The position numbers were made by a program, and so were the translations under genes. A DNA stretch of 64,000 nt, taken from Leeia aquatica. GTDB lineage: Bacteria > Pseudomonadota > Gammaproteobacteria > Burkholderiales > Leeiaceae. Under the pieces are notes generated by a model. It was given only the letters and a program-made list of their open reading frames with translations. It did no database searches and had not been told where the DNA came from. Shown here in pieces: positions 36,775 through 45,889 of the stretch (position 1 is its first letter; each line of letters starts with the position of its first letter). The stretch is taken from NCBI RefSeq assembly GCF_012641365.1, contig NZ_JABAIM010000002.1, positions 558,001-622,000 on the forward strand. The letters run 5' to 3'.

Positions 36775-38598
36775 ATGAACGATACCCTCAGCCAGGTCTG
36801 TACGGCCGATGTGGACCTGGGTGGCTTGATGACGGTGCTGGGTCAGCACCTGTACTCCACCCCGGTCGTCGCCCTGCGTGAGCTGGTGCAAAACGCCCAC
36901 GATTCCATCGTTCGACGTCGCATGGAAGACCCTGCCGTGCCGGAGCAGCATCTGATCCGGGTCGAAGGTGATCTGGCCGCCGGTATTGTGCGGGTGGTCG
37001 ACAGCGGTGCAGGGCTGACCGATCAGGAAATTCACCGCTATCTGGCCACGGTGGGCGTGGGATACACCCGCAAGCTGCGCGAAGAAACCCAGAGCGACGA
37101 GCTGATCGGCATGTTCGGGCTTGGCTTTCTGTCGGCTTTCGTGCTGGCCAGCAAGGTCACCGTTACCACCACCTCCTGGCAAACGCCGGGGCTGGGCTGG
37201 TGCTATCAGTCGAGCAACGGCGAGCAATACACGTTGACCCCGGCGGAACCCCGCCCGGTGGGAACCGTGGTGGAGCTGGTCCTGCGCGACAGCTACCGCA
37301 ATCTGGGCGGCAACGGCATGCTGGCCAAGATCCTGCGCCGCTACTGTGCCCTGCTGCACGTGCCGGTGTATATCGGCCAGGATGACGAAGCACTCAACGG
37401 TGAGGCCCCACCCTGGCGTCAGGCACAGGGTGCGGTTGTCGAACATACGGTGCAGGCGCGCCGCAAGGCGCTGGCGTTTGCCACCCGCTTTGAAGAGCGC
37501 TTCGAGCCGCTGTGCACCCTGCCGATCAGCGCAGGCCCGGACAGTGATGTCCGCGGCTTGCTGTGGGTGCAGGATGGTGCCACCTACGGCACCAGTGACA
37601 ACCGCAATCTCTCGGTGTTTGTGCGTGGCATGCTGCTGGACGATGACGCCCGTGACCTGCTGCCCGCCTGGGCCGGGTTTATCGGTGGCGTAATCGAATC
37701 CAACCGCCTGACGCCCACCGCCAGCCGGGAGGATCTGCAACGCGACGATGCCTACCATGCCGCCCAGTCTGCCCTGACCGAAGCGTTGATTGATGGTCTG
37801 GCGCAAGTGGCCCGCCAGCAACCCGAAGCCTGGAGGCGGGTCCTCAGCCGCCACAATGAGGCGCTGCTGGGCGCAGCCCTGTGCGACCCGCGCCTGTTCG
37901 ATCTGCTGGCCGAGTCAGTACGCATCCCGACCTCACAAGGGGACCTCTCGGTACGCAGCCTGCTCGACAAGGGACGCATCCATATCAATATGGGCAGTCC
38001 CGGTGGCTTTGAGGACATGCTGTTCCGCGCGCTGCACATGCCGGTGGCCCGTGGCGACCGCTATGCGGTGGTGCCCTTCTTGCGCGAATGGGTCAGCCGC
38101 CATGGCGGCGTGCTGATTGAGCTGGGGACCGAGCACGGCAACCGCAAGCTGTTCAGTGAGGACAGCTTGCCCGCCAACGAGCTGGATTGGCTGAACCAGG
38201 TACTGGGCAATGGCGAAAAGCTGGTGCCAGCCCGCTTTGAACCCACGGCCTTGCCGCTGGTGGTGGTGCATGACCGCGAGGCGGAGTTGAAACGCCGCCT
38301 TGAGGCCGATGAAGCGGACAAGCGCATCTCGGTCGCGGCCCTGCAGCTGGTGCGCGCCTTCACCGCACAACTGGATGACAGCGTGACCCGCCGCCTGTAT
38401 CTGAATCTGGATAATCCAGCGGTCACACAACTGCTGCAGGCTTACCGCCAGGGTCACCCCCAGGCGGAGGAAGCAGCTGGTCTGCTGCAGGCGCTGAAAG
38501 TGATCCTGGCATCCGGCGCCGAGCAAGGCGGCCAGCTAGACCTGAATGCCGCGCTGGGCCGGGTCAACCGGATCTTCTCCTTGCTGCTGTCTGCTTGA
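36775..38598 (+). CDS. divergent Hsp90-family ATPase (HtpG paralogue)
   Basis: A 607-residue chaperone-like GHKL ATPase. The N-terminal domain has the catalytic Glu36 and metal-binding Asn40 in LRELVQNAHDS, Asp76 in VVDSGAGLT (ADP-binding), and the lid glycine motif GMFGLGF at 112-118. The middle domain has NRLTPTASREDLQ with Arg318, the counterpart of the HtpG gamma-phosphate Arg. The C-terminus keeps the dimerisation pattern LYLNLDNPAVTQLL and NAALGRVNRIFSLLL. Length is close to HtpG (about 620-640), but sequence is distant, as in the HSP90 family protein group (PRK14083-like, from memory). All ATPase residues look intact. The next gene, 35 bp on, encodes a TPR protein that is a likely partner. 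Confidence 0.85.
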   Translation: MNDTLSQVCTADVDLGGLMTVLGQHLYSTPVVALRELVQNAHDSIVRRRMEDPAVPEQHLIRVEGDLAAGIVRVVDSGAGLTDQEIHRYLATVGVGYTRKLREETQSDELIGMFGLGFLSAFVLASKVTVTTTSWQTPGLGWCYQSSNGEQYTLTPAEPRPVGTVVELVLRDSYRNLGGNGMLAKILRRYCALLHVPVYIGQDDEALNGEAPPWRQAQGAVVEHTVQARRKALAFATRFEERFEPLCTLPISAGPDSDVRGLLWVQDGATYGTSDNRNLSVFVRGMLLDDDARDLLPAWAGFIGGVIESNRLTPTASREDLQRDDAYHAAQSALTEALIDGLAQVARQQPEAWRRVLSRHNEALLGAALCDPRLFDLLAESVRIPTSQGDLSVRSLLDKGRIHINMGSPGGFEDMLFRALHMPVARGDRYAVVPFLREWVSRHGGVLIELGTEHGNRKLFSEDSLPANELDWLNQVLGNGEKLVPARFEPTALPLVVVHDREAELKRRLEADEADKRISVAALQLVRAFTAQLDDSVTRRLYLNLDNPAVTQLLQAYRQGHPQAEEAAGLLQALKVILASGAEQGGQLDLNAALGRVNRIFSLLLSA

Positions 38599-38633
38599 CG
38601 CGGCCAGTCGCTACTGACACTAAAGGAATTCGC

Positions 38634-40910
38634 ATGGATATCTGGGCCTGGGTCTTTGACCTGCAACGTGATTTGCGCGCAGCGGGTTATGACCGTGTTG
38701 CCGACCTGATGGACAGCATCCCGTCGGATGCCACCGAAGACCGCCCGGAACGGGTGGTGGCCGCCCTGCCGGAAGCGATTGCTGCCGCCCGTGCCTTGAA
38801 GAACCCGTGGCTGGAAGTCTACTTCCGCCACTGGGGGCTGGGTAACCGCATGAACAACCTGTCCGAAGGCGAGGTTGCCCTCGGTGAAGCCGCAGACCTG
38901 CTGGATTTTGCCCACCGGGAAGAAACCCAGAGCTGCCCGCAGTCGGTCTGCGTCACCCAGGACATCGCCATCTGTTATGGCAATGTCGATGGTCCGGGCT
39001 GGGCGCGGGAGCGCTTGCAGGTGTGCGAGGAAACCCTGGCCCGCATCAACCCGGAATGGCCCTGTTTTACCTGTATCAGCCGTGAATACGCCGACGCCCT
39101 GCTGGACGACAAGCGTCCGGCAGAGGCCATCGTGTTTCTGGACCGCCAGGCCAAGGCCATTCTGGACAGCGGTGACACGCTGACCTCCACCTATCGCGGC
39201 GGCCAGGCGCGCGCACTGTGGCTGAACGGTCAGGTCGATGAGGCACTGGCCATGCTCGATGCCATTGATGAAGACGAAAAGGATGGCAGCGACGATCGCT
39301 GGCAGAGCCGTGCCTTGCTGCGCGCCATCATTTATGCCGAGCGTGGTGACCTCGATGCCGCCAAAGTGGCGCTGCCCTCCTTTGGTGATCTGGTCCCCTC
39401 GTCGCACATGGACTGGGCCATGGCCGCCCGCCTGATGGTGAAGCTGGCACCCGACAGCAATCATTGGGGGTTGGGTAATGCCATGCAAAAGGCTATGGCA
39501 CATGCCAGCACGGTCGGCGCACATCGGAAGGCGGTCACCCTGGCGCTATGGCATGCCGAGCTGGCCTTGCTGCGGGGCGCACACCGCAGCGCACGCCAAG
39601 CCTTGCAGGTTGCCCAAACCCACCTGGCCCGGATGCGCAAACCGGAAGATTTGCGTGCCGATGTCGAGGCACTGGCGGCACAGATTGCCACGCTGCCGGC
39701 CCACGCGGCGCTACCGGTACCGGCAGACGAGCTGGCAGCTTACCTGCCCACCCAGGAAAACCGCAGCCCGGAAGCGGAGGTGGACTGGCTACTGACCGCC
39801 TGCGCCGAGCGCCCGGCCGACCCGGAGCTGGCTGAATTTGCCGCCAATGCACTGCATGCCTGCGGCGACCAGCAAGCTGCCCGAGACCACCTGTGGCAAT
39901 TCGTGCGTCGCAACCCGACCGTCAATGGCCCGAATTATCAATTGCTGAACCAGCTGATGGAGCACGACCTGCAGGACGACGTGCAAAGCCTGGCAGACCT
40001 GCTGGAAGCGGAGAACCCTGCTGCTGCACACTGGTGTCGTGGCCGTCTGGCCTTCCGTCGCCAGCAATGGGAACAGGCCATTGAGCAGATGCAGCACTAT
40101 CTGCAGCATGATCCGGAAGCCATTGGCCCGCGCAGCCTGTGGGCCGACGCAGCGCTGGCACTGGGGCAACCACAGGTGGCGGTCGAACAGCGCCGTATCC
40201 TCGCCAGTCGCGCCGAGCCCGGCAAAAACGAGGACTGGGACCTGCTCAGTACGGCCTGTGCTGCACAGGACTGGGCCACCGCCCGTGAAACGGCTGCCCG
40301 GCTTCAGCTGAACATCGACGAAGGCGAAGGGGCCATTGAGGAAAACTGGGGGCGCTGCTTCATCCGCTTCGAGGAGAACGGTGAAAGCAAGCAATACTAC
40401 GCCTACCGCACCGGCCCGGTGACCGCCCGCATTGCCACCTTGTCGATTGCGCCGTGGCAGCAGCGGGTGCGTGACTGGGTAGCCTTTGATGCCGCTTTGC
40501 TGGAGGCCCCGCCCGAGGATGAGGAAGAGCGCAAGGAATTCATCCCTACCTTCCGCCCAATCTACACCATCGAAGCCGGTGGTTTTGGCGAGAGCTGCTT
40601 CGTGGACGGTGCCGCCGCACCAGACGAGCAGTTCCAGGCCTTTGTCGAGGCGCTGGATGGCATGGGCTGGGAATGGTGGGTCAATAGTCCCGATGACTAT
40701 ACCGTCACCGATCCGGCCAGTGAGGCGCCGCTGCCGGGTCGCTACTTCCAGGTGGCCGCACCACGGGCTGTGACGCCCAAACAGGTCGATCACACCCTGC
40801 GTGAGCTGACTCGCGACTGGGCCCACCCGGTCTGCTGGCCGCGCTATGCAGACCGCCACGGTCTGCCGATGGCGCAACACGAGGATATTGTCGCCCGCTA
40901 CGCACTATGA
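38634..40910 (+). CDS. large TPR protein with unrecognised C-terminal domain
   Basis: A cytoplasmic protein of 758 residues made mostly of helical TPR-like repeats (about residues 40-560; clear units at 145-215, 260-345 and 440-530). A C-terminal domain of about 200 residues follows that I cannot name. It has the aromatic-rich NWGRCFIRFEENGESKQYYAYRTGP, an acidic stretch EAPPEDEEERKEF and GMGWEWWVNSPDDYTV. AAGGA precedes the ATG at 38634; the reading from 38595 would overlap the Hsp90 stop. Its place directly after an Hsp90 gene suggests a co-chaperone or client adaptor, by analogy with eukaryotic TPR co-chaperones. The Hsp90 here has no MEEVD tail, so contact would differ. Confidence 0.75.
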   Translation: MDIWAWVFDLQRDLRAAGYDRVADLMDSIPSDATEDRPERVVAALPEAIAAARALKNPWLEVYFRHWGLGNRMNNLSEGEVALGEAADLLDFAHREETQSCPQSVCVTQDIAICYGNVDGPGWARERLQVCEETLARINPEWPCFTCISREYADALLDDKRPAEAIVFLDRQAKAILDSGDTLTSTYRGGQARALWLNGQVDEALAMLDAIDEDEKDGSDDRWQSRALLRAIIYAERGDLDAAKVALPSFGDLVPSSHMDWAMAARLMVKLAPDSNHWGLGNAMQKAMAHASTVGAHRKAVTLALWHAELALLRGAHRSARQALQVAQTHLARMRKPEDLRADVEALAAQIATLPAHAALPVPADELAAYLPTQENRSPEAEVDWLLTACAERPADPELAEFAANALHACGDQQAARDHLWQFVRRNPTVNGPNYQLLNQLMEHDLQDDVQSLADLLEAENPAAAHWCRGRLAFRRQQWEQAIEQMQHYLQHDPEAIGPRSLWADAALALGQPQVAVEQRRILASRAEPGKNEDWDLLSTACAAQDWATARETAARLQLNIDEGEGAIEENWGRCFIRFEENGESKQYYAYRTGPVTARIATLSIAPWQQRVRDWVAFDAALLEAPPEDEEERKEFIPTFRPIYTIEAGGFGESCFVDGAAAPDEQFQAFVEALDGMGWEWWVNSPDDYTVTDPASEAPLPGRYFQVAAPRAVTPKQVDHTLRELTRDWAHPVCWPRYADRHGLPMAQHEDIVARYAL

Positions 40911-40938
40911 GTCTATGAGTTAGTGCAGTCGTCTCGTT

Positions 40939-40978
40939 AAAACCACAACGCCACAGCATGCTGTGGCGTTGTGGTTTT
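40939..40978. terminator. bidirectional terminator between the TPR gene and the glycan operon
   Basis: A perfect 20-bp inverted repeat without extra loop bases (core ACCACAACGCCACAGCA and its complement), flanked by A4 and T4, between two converging stop codons. Confidence 0.9.
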
Positions 40979-40988
40979 CGGGGCAGGT

Positions 40989-42848
40989 TCAGCCCGGAAT
41001 GCCGGGACGCGAAAAGCCCGCCACATGCTGGCTCAACAGGGCCAGCAATTGCGTGGGCTGCGCACTGGCGATGCTCTCATGCAACACGGTGAGTGCCGCC
41101 TGCAAATCGGCCTCGGTCCAGCAGGCTTCGTTCGCCATCATCACGCGGGGGTGCGAGGTCTGCACGGCGTTGTCATCCACCAGCAGCTCTTCATACAGCT
41201 TCTCGCCGGGGCGCAGGCCGGTGAGCCGAATGGCGATATCGCCTTCCGGGTGGCGTTCATCACGCACCTCCAGACCGGACAAGTGAATCATCTTCACCGC
41301 CAGATCGTAGATACGCACCGGCTCGCCCATGTCCAGCAGGAATACTTCCCCGCCCTTGGCCATGGCACCCGCCTGAATCACCAATTGCGCCGCCTCCGGT
41401 ATGGTCATGAAGTAACGGGTAATGTCGCGGTGGGTCAGCGTCAGCGGCCCCCCCTGGCGAATCTGCTCGCGAAACAGCGGCACCACTGAACCGCTCGATC
41501 CCAGCACATTACCGAACCGTACCATGCTGAATACCGGTTGACTGTGGCGGGTGGCCAGGCTCTGCAGCACCAGCTCGGCCATGCGTTTGGTCGCCCCCAT
41601 CACATTGGGCGGGCGCACGGCTTTATCAGTCGAAATCAGCACAAAGGTTTCCACCCCGCAGGCAATTGCGGCCTGCGCAGCGTGGAAGGTGCCGAGGATG
41701 TTGTTGCGCGCACCTTCCAGCGGGTTGTCTTCCACAATGGGCACATGCTTGTAGGCGGCGGCATGGTAGATGGTCTGCACCCCGTGTGTGCGGCACACCG
41801 ACTCCAGCCGGGCCTGATCCACCACCGACCCCAGCAAGGCCACCAGCCCGACCCCGCCCGGCAACTGCAAGCGCAGTTCGCGCTCAATCTGGTACAAGGC
41901 AAATTCGGAGACCTCAAACAGCACCAGCGCCTTCGGCTGCTGCCGGATAATCTGGCGGCACAGCTCCGCGCCGATGGAGCCCCCCGCCCCGGTCACCATC
42001 ACCACCTTGCCGGTGATATTGGCCTGCATCAATGCTGGAATGGGTTCCACCACTTCGCGTCCGAGCAATTCCTCGATGGTGACTTCTCGTACATCGGCCA
42101 GTTCGATGCTGCCTTCGACCAGGTCTTTCATGTCCGGTACGGTTTTCAGCTGCACATGCAGCGGCTCGAAAGTATTGAGGATGTCGCGGCGGCGCGACTT
42201 GGGCAAGGAGGGCACCGCCAACAGTACCTGGCGGATCTGCAGGGCCTGAATCAGGCTGGCGGCATCCGCAGGCGGATAGACATGCACCCCGGCAATCACC
42301 CGCCCGTGCAGACCTTTGTCGTCATCAAAAAAGGCCACCACCTCATAGTGACGATCCGCCGCCAGCGCCAGCGCCAGCTGCGAGCCTGCTCGCCCGGCAC
42401 CGTAGATGGCGACGGCGGTACGCTCCAGCTGCTGGTTTTCCAGCGTGCGCAGCAGGCCCCGCGCCAGATAGCGGGTGGCACCGATATAGGCCATCGCCAG
42501 AATCCAGTAGATCACGATGGCGCTGCGCGGCATGTTGACGAAGCGGCCCATGGTCACCACCGTCGCCAGCAGCAATACCGACAGCGACACCCCGCTGAAA
42601 ACAGTGACCATGATCTTCTCGTCCATATAGCGGACGACAGCACGGTACAAGCCCATCTTGATGAACACCGGGATGGCGACCAAGGGGGCAATCGGCAACA
42701 GTGGCCAGTACTTGCCCAGATCATGGGGCCAGCCGCCAAAGCGCAGCACGATGGCAGTGAGCAAGGCCATGGGCAGCAGGAGCGCGTCCAGCGCCACCAG
42801 CGCCCACAGGCGCTGCGATCGGCTCATTCGGTCAAGCATGGGATGCAT
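40989..42848 (-). CDS. CapD/WbpM-like UDP-N-acetylglucosamine 4,6-dehydratase (membrane)
   Basis: A 619-residue inner-membrane enzyme that makes UDP-4-keto-6-deoxy-GlcNAc. It has four N-terminal helices (about residues 8-130), a CoA-binding-like Rossmann domain (AIYGAGRAGSQLA), and the SDR catalytic domain with VMVTGAGGSIGAELCRQI. The active-site region is STDKAVRPPNVMGATKRMAE, the Met-containing variant usual in WbpM/PglD. The ATG at 42848 lies 5 bp after the sugar-transferase stop. It is the last gene of the glycan run and supplies the substrate for a DegT aminotransferase, as in bacillosamine or FucNAc/QuiNAc routes. Confidence 0.9.
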   Translation of the reverse strand: MHPMLDRMSRSQRLWALVALDALLLPMALLTAIVLRFGGWPHDLGKYWPLLPIAPLVAIPVFIKMGLYRAVVRYMDEKIMVTVFSGVSLSVLLLATVVTMGRFVNMPRSAIVIYWILAMAYIGATRYLARGLLRTLENQQLERTAVAIYGAGRAGSQLALALAADRHYEVVAFFDDDKGLHGRVIAGVHVYPPADAASLIQALQIRQVLLAVPSLPKSRRRDILNTFEPLHVQLKTVPDMKDLVEGSIELADVREVTIEELLGREVVEPIPALMQANITGKVVMVTGAGGSIGAELCRQIIRQQPKALVLFEVSEFALYQIERELRLQLPGGVGLVALLGSVVDQARLESVCRTHGVQTIYHAAAYKHVPIVEDNPLEGARNNILGTFHAAQAAIACGVETFVLISTDKAVRPPNVMGATKRMAELVLQSLATRHSQPVFSMVRFGNVLGSSGSVVPLFREQIRQGGPLTLTHRDITRYFMTIPEAAQLVIQAGAMAKGGEVFLLDMGEPVRIYDLAVKMIHLSGLEVRDERHPEGDIAIRLTGLRPGEKLYEELLVDDNAVQTSHPRVMMANEACWTEADLQAALTVLHESIASAQPTQLLALLSQHVAGFSRPGIPG

Positions 42849-42853
42849 GGTGG

Positions 42854-43447
42854 TTACCGGAACAGCACCTGCAGCGTACGCCACAAGATGCCGATGTCAC
42901 TGAATAATCCGTGATTGTCCACGTACTGCAGGTTGATGCGCAACTTGTTTGGCATCACCTCGTGCAGATAGGTGTGCTCCGGATCACTGGATTCCCCCAG
43001 CAGCCGGTTTTCATGGCGGTATTCGATGCTGGCGAGGTCGGTGAGGCCCGGGCGGACCGACAACACCTTGTCGCGCACGTCTGCCGGGTAATGGGCCACA
43101 TAGCGCGGCACTTCCGGACGCGGACCCACCAGGCTCATCTGCCCCAGCAGCACGTCCAGCAACTGCGGCAGTTCGTCCAGCTTGTAGTGGCGCAGAAACT
43201 GGCCGCTGCGGGTCACCCTGGGATCCGCGCCGACGGTCAACTGCAAGCCACGCGCTTCCGCATCCACATACATGGTACGGAACTTGTGAATACGGAAGGG
43301 CTTGCCAAAGCGCCCTACCCGCTCCTGACGGAAAAACACCGGTCCCGGCGAATCCAGCTTGATCCACAACATGATCAGCAGCAACACGGGCAGCAGCAGT
43401 AACACTCCACAGCCTGCCGCCAGCAGGTCAAATACACGCTTTGGCAT
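42854..43447 (-). CDS. undecaprenyl-phosphate sugar phosphotransferase (WcaJ/PglC type)
   Basis: A monotopic phosphoglycosyltransferase of 197 residues that starts a lipid-linked glycan. It has one N-terminal re-entrant hydrophobic segment (about 8-30), then SPGPVFFRQERVGRFGKPFRIHKFRTM. The catalytic Asp-Glu dyad is in HYKLDELPQLL, with MSLVGPRPE and VRPGLTDLASIEYR after it. The small size fits PglC, with no N-terminal multi-helix region and no fused acetyltransferase. The ATG at 43447 lies 1 bp after the DegT stop. It probably uses the amino sugar made by the flanking DegT and CapD-like enzymes. Confidence 0.9.
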   Translation of the reverse strand: MPKRVFDLLAAGCGVLLLLPVLLLIMLWIKLDSPGPVFFRQERVGRFGKPFRIHKFRTMYVDAEARGLQLTVGADPRVTRSGQFLRHYKLDELPQLLDVLLGQMSLVGPRPEVPRYVAHYPADVRDKVLSVRPGLTDLASIEYRHENRLLGESSDPEHTYLHEVMPNKLRINLQYVDNHGLFSDIGILWRTLQVLFR

Positions 43448-43448
43448 G

Positions 43449-44636
43449 TCAGGCAGCCGAACGCAGAATGTCCCGCAGCGCGGCAATCACCCGCTCGACG
43501 TCTGCATCGCTCATGCGGGTATACAGCGGCAGGCTGAACGCGCCCTGATACACCTGCAGCGCGTGCGGGAAATCTTCCGGCTTCAGCGCATAAGTATCAC
43601 GCCAGTACGGCTGCAGGTGCAGCGGGATGAAATGTACGCTGCAGCCGATGCCACGATCCGCCATCGCCTGGATCAGCTGATCCCGGTTGATACCCGCCTC
43701 GGGCCGAACTTGCAGCACATACAGGTGCCAGGAATGGCTGTCACCGGCTATCGTCGCCTTGGGCGGCAGGATCAGCGGCAGGTCAGCCAATGCTGCGTTA
43801 TAGCGCTCGGCCATCTGCTGACGCCGCTGCTGGAAGCGGTCGGCTTTTTTCAGCTGCTGGATCCCCAGTGCCGAGGCAATATCGGTCAGGTTGTACTTAA
43901 AGCCCGGCGCGACGACTTCGTAGTACCAGGCCGGGGTCTTGGACACATAGCGGTCGAAGGCATCGCGGTTGATGCCATGCAGACGCATGGTGCGGCAGCG
44001 TTGCGCCAGCGCCTTGTCCCGCATCACCACCATGCCACCTTCACCGGTGGTAATGGTCTTGGTGGCGTAGAAACTGAACACCGTGGCATCGCTTTGCAAG
44101 GTACCAATCAAGGCACCGCGATGGCGCGAGGGCAAGGTATGCGCCGCGTCTTCCACCACCTTCAGCCCATGCTGGCGTGCCAGCTGCAGGATGCGGGTCA
44201 TGTCGCAGGCCAGACCGGCAAAATGCACCGGGATGATGGCGCGGGTGCGCGGGGTGATGGCGGCCTCAATCTTCTCCGGGTCGATATTGAAGGTGGCCGG
44301 GTCAATGTCCACGAACACCGGGTGTGCGCCCAGATAGCGAATCACCTCGGCACTGGCCGTAAAGGTGTAGGGGGTGGTGATCACTTCATCGCCGGGCTGA
44401 ATGCCGATGGCCTCCAGCGCCAGATGCAAACCAGCGGTGGCCGAGTTGACCGAGATGGCTTGCAATGGGTCCGCCTCACTACTGCCCAGATACTGGGCAA
44501 AGTCAGCCTCGAACTGGCGGGTCTTGGGGCCGGTGGTCACCCAGCCTGAACGCAGGGCATCGACCACTTCGGCAATTTCTTCCTCGCCAATATCCGGCAG
44601 GGCAAACGGTAAGAATGGAGTAGCGTGTTCAGACAT
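43449..44636 (-). CDS. DegT/DnrJ/EryC1 aminotransferase (UDP-4-keto-sugar aminotransferase)
   Basis: A PLP-dependent sugar aminotransferase of 395 residues. The start [30 protein letters not shown] is typical of enzymes that aminate a 4-keto-6-deoxy UDP-HexNAc. The PLP Lys is Lys193 in [13 protein letters not shown], and [10 protein letters not shown] carries the PLP ring contact. It sits next to the phosphoglycosyltransferase and the dehydratase. The order aminotransferase, sugar transferase, dehydratase recalls pglC-pglB-pglD of Neisseria, though the N-acetyltransferase fused in PglB is absent. Its start overlaps the preceding stop (TGATG). Confidence 0.88.
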   Translation of the reverse strand: MSEHATPFLPFALPDIGEEEIAEVVDALRSGWVTTGPKTRQFEADFAQYLGSSEADPLQAISVNSATAGLHLALEAIGIQPGDEVITTPYTFTASAEVIRYLGAHPVFVDIDPATFNIDPEKIEAAITPRTRAIIPVHFAGLACDMTRILQLARQHGLKVVEDAAHTLPSRHRGALIGTLQSDATVFSFYATKTITTGEGGMVVMRDKALAQRCRTMRLHGINRDAFDRYVSKTPAWYYEVVAPGFKYNLTDIASALGIQQLKKADRFQQRRQQMAERYNAALADLPLILPPKATIAGDSHSWHLYVLQVRPEAGINRDQLIQAMADRGIGCSVHFIPLHLQPYWRDTYALKPEDFPHALQVYQGAFSLPLYTRMSDADVERVIAALRDILRSAA

Positions 44637-45889
44637 CAGGGTTCCCGCTGTTCATCATCAGTATGGCCCATGGCGCGCAGAAAGCGGCGCGCCAGGACAG
44701 GATAATCATGGTTTTGCATGACAAATTCACGCCCGCGCGCGCCCATGGCGTCCCGCTCGGATTCCGGCAATGCCAGCATGCGGCGGATACCGTCCGCCAG
44801 CGCAGCGGGGTCTTCAGGCGGCACGGACAAGCCGCAGGCGGCATCCTGCACCGCATCGTTGCCCGCTTCTACTGCGTGCAGCACCGGCTTGCCTGCCATC
44901 ATGTAGTCCATCAGCTTGTTCGGGTTGATGCCGAAGCGATAGATCGGCTGACGCTGCCAGCCAATATACAAGCCGTCCATCCACGCCAGCGCACTCGGCA
45001 CCTGTGTTTTGGGAATGGCGTCCAGAAAATGTACATGGGCCAGCTCCAGCGCGTGCGCCAGCCGCTGCAGTGCCGGTTTTTCCGGGCCATGCCCGATCAA
45101 CACAAAGCTCACTGGCAGGTCTTTCACCTGCGCAGCGGCATGCAGCAACACCTCCATCGCATTGGCCACCCCCATGGCACCGGCGTAGCCGATGACGAAA
45201 CGGCCTTGCCGTCGCAGCTCCGGCAGCAGGCTGGCCATGTGCTCTGGCAAAGAGTCGCCCAAGTCTTCCTGCCAGTCTGCCACCACAATGCCATTGGGCA
45301 CATAGTGGAAGCGATCGGCAGGCATGCCGTGCTGCTGCAGATGGTCCGACGCTCTCGGCAGCATGCTCACCACCGTGTCGGCATGCCGGCAGATATGATT
45401 TTCCCCGGCCTGCAACAGCATGATGAAGGGGTGGCGTGCCGACATGCCGCCCAGCTCCATCGGCGACAGCGGCCACAGGTCGTGCAGCTCAAACACCAGT
45501 CGGGCGCCGTATTTCCGTGCCAGCCAGCGTGCCGGGTAGCCATCCAGCGGGTAAGTGGAAGACGCAATCACCACATCCGGCTTGAACGATCCAAGGTGAC
45601 GGCGCAAGCCAAACAGGCGGCCCACAAAACGAAAAATGTTCAGCACCCGCCCAACACCATTGCCCTGATAGCGAGGCGTGTCCAGCCACAGGTAACGGAT
45701 ACCGTCCAGCCACTGCTCGGTGACCTTGCCGGCGCAATCCGGCTGACGGCTGCGGGTGTGGGCAAACGAAGCCGCCACCATGGTGACCTGATGCCCCATG
45801 CGCACCCATTCCCGCGCCATGTAATAGGGCCGGTATTCCATGCCCAGTTGCGGCGTGCCCGCGTAGTGGTTGATATACAGGATATTCAT
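44636..45889 (-). CDS. glycosyltransferase family 4 (WbuB-like)
   Basis: A GT-B fold glycosyltransferase of 417 residues. It starts [29 protein letters not shown], a start typical of WbuB-like amino-sugar transferases. It has [12 protein letters not shown] in the N-terminal domain and the C-terminal donor-binding segment [27 protein letters not shown]. It overlaps the upstream gene by 4 bp (ATGA), so translation is coupled. It would add one sugar to the lipid-linked acceptor on the cytoplasmic face; the donor cannot be assigned. Confidence 0.87.
   Translation of the reverse strand: MNILYINHYAGTPQLGMEYRPYYMAREWVRMGHQVTMVAASFAHTRSRQPDCAGKVTEQWLDGIRYLWLDTPRYQGNGVGRVLNIFRFVGRLFGLRRHLGSFKPDVVIASSTYPLDGYPARWLARKYGARLVFELHDLWPLSPMELGGMSARHPFIMLLQAGENHICRHADTVVSMLPRASDHLQQHGMPADRFHYVPNGIVVADWQEDLGDSLPEHMASLLPELRRQGRFVIGYAGAMGVANAMEVLLHAAAQVKDLPVSFVLIGHGPEKPALQRLAHALELAHVHFLDAIPKTQVPSALAWMDGLYIGWQRQPIYRFGINPNKLMDYMMAGKPVLHAVEAGNDAVQDAACGLSVPPEDPAALADGIRRMLALPESERDAMGARGREFVMQNHDYPVLARRFLRAMGHTDDEQREP

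Noticed and set aside
36775-40910. The Hsp90/TPR pair as a phage-defence island
   Set aside because: No nuclease, integrase, toxin or other defence-type gene lies beside it, and base composition looks like the surroundings.
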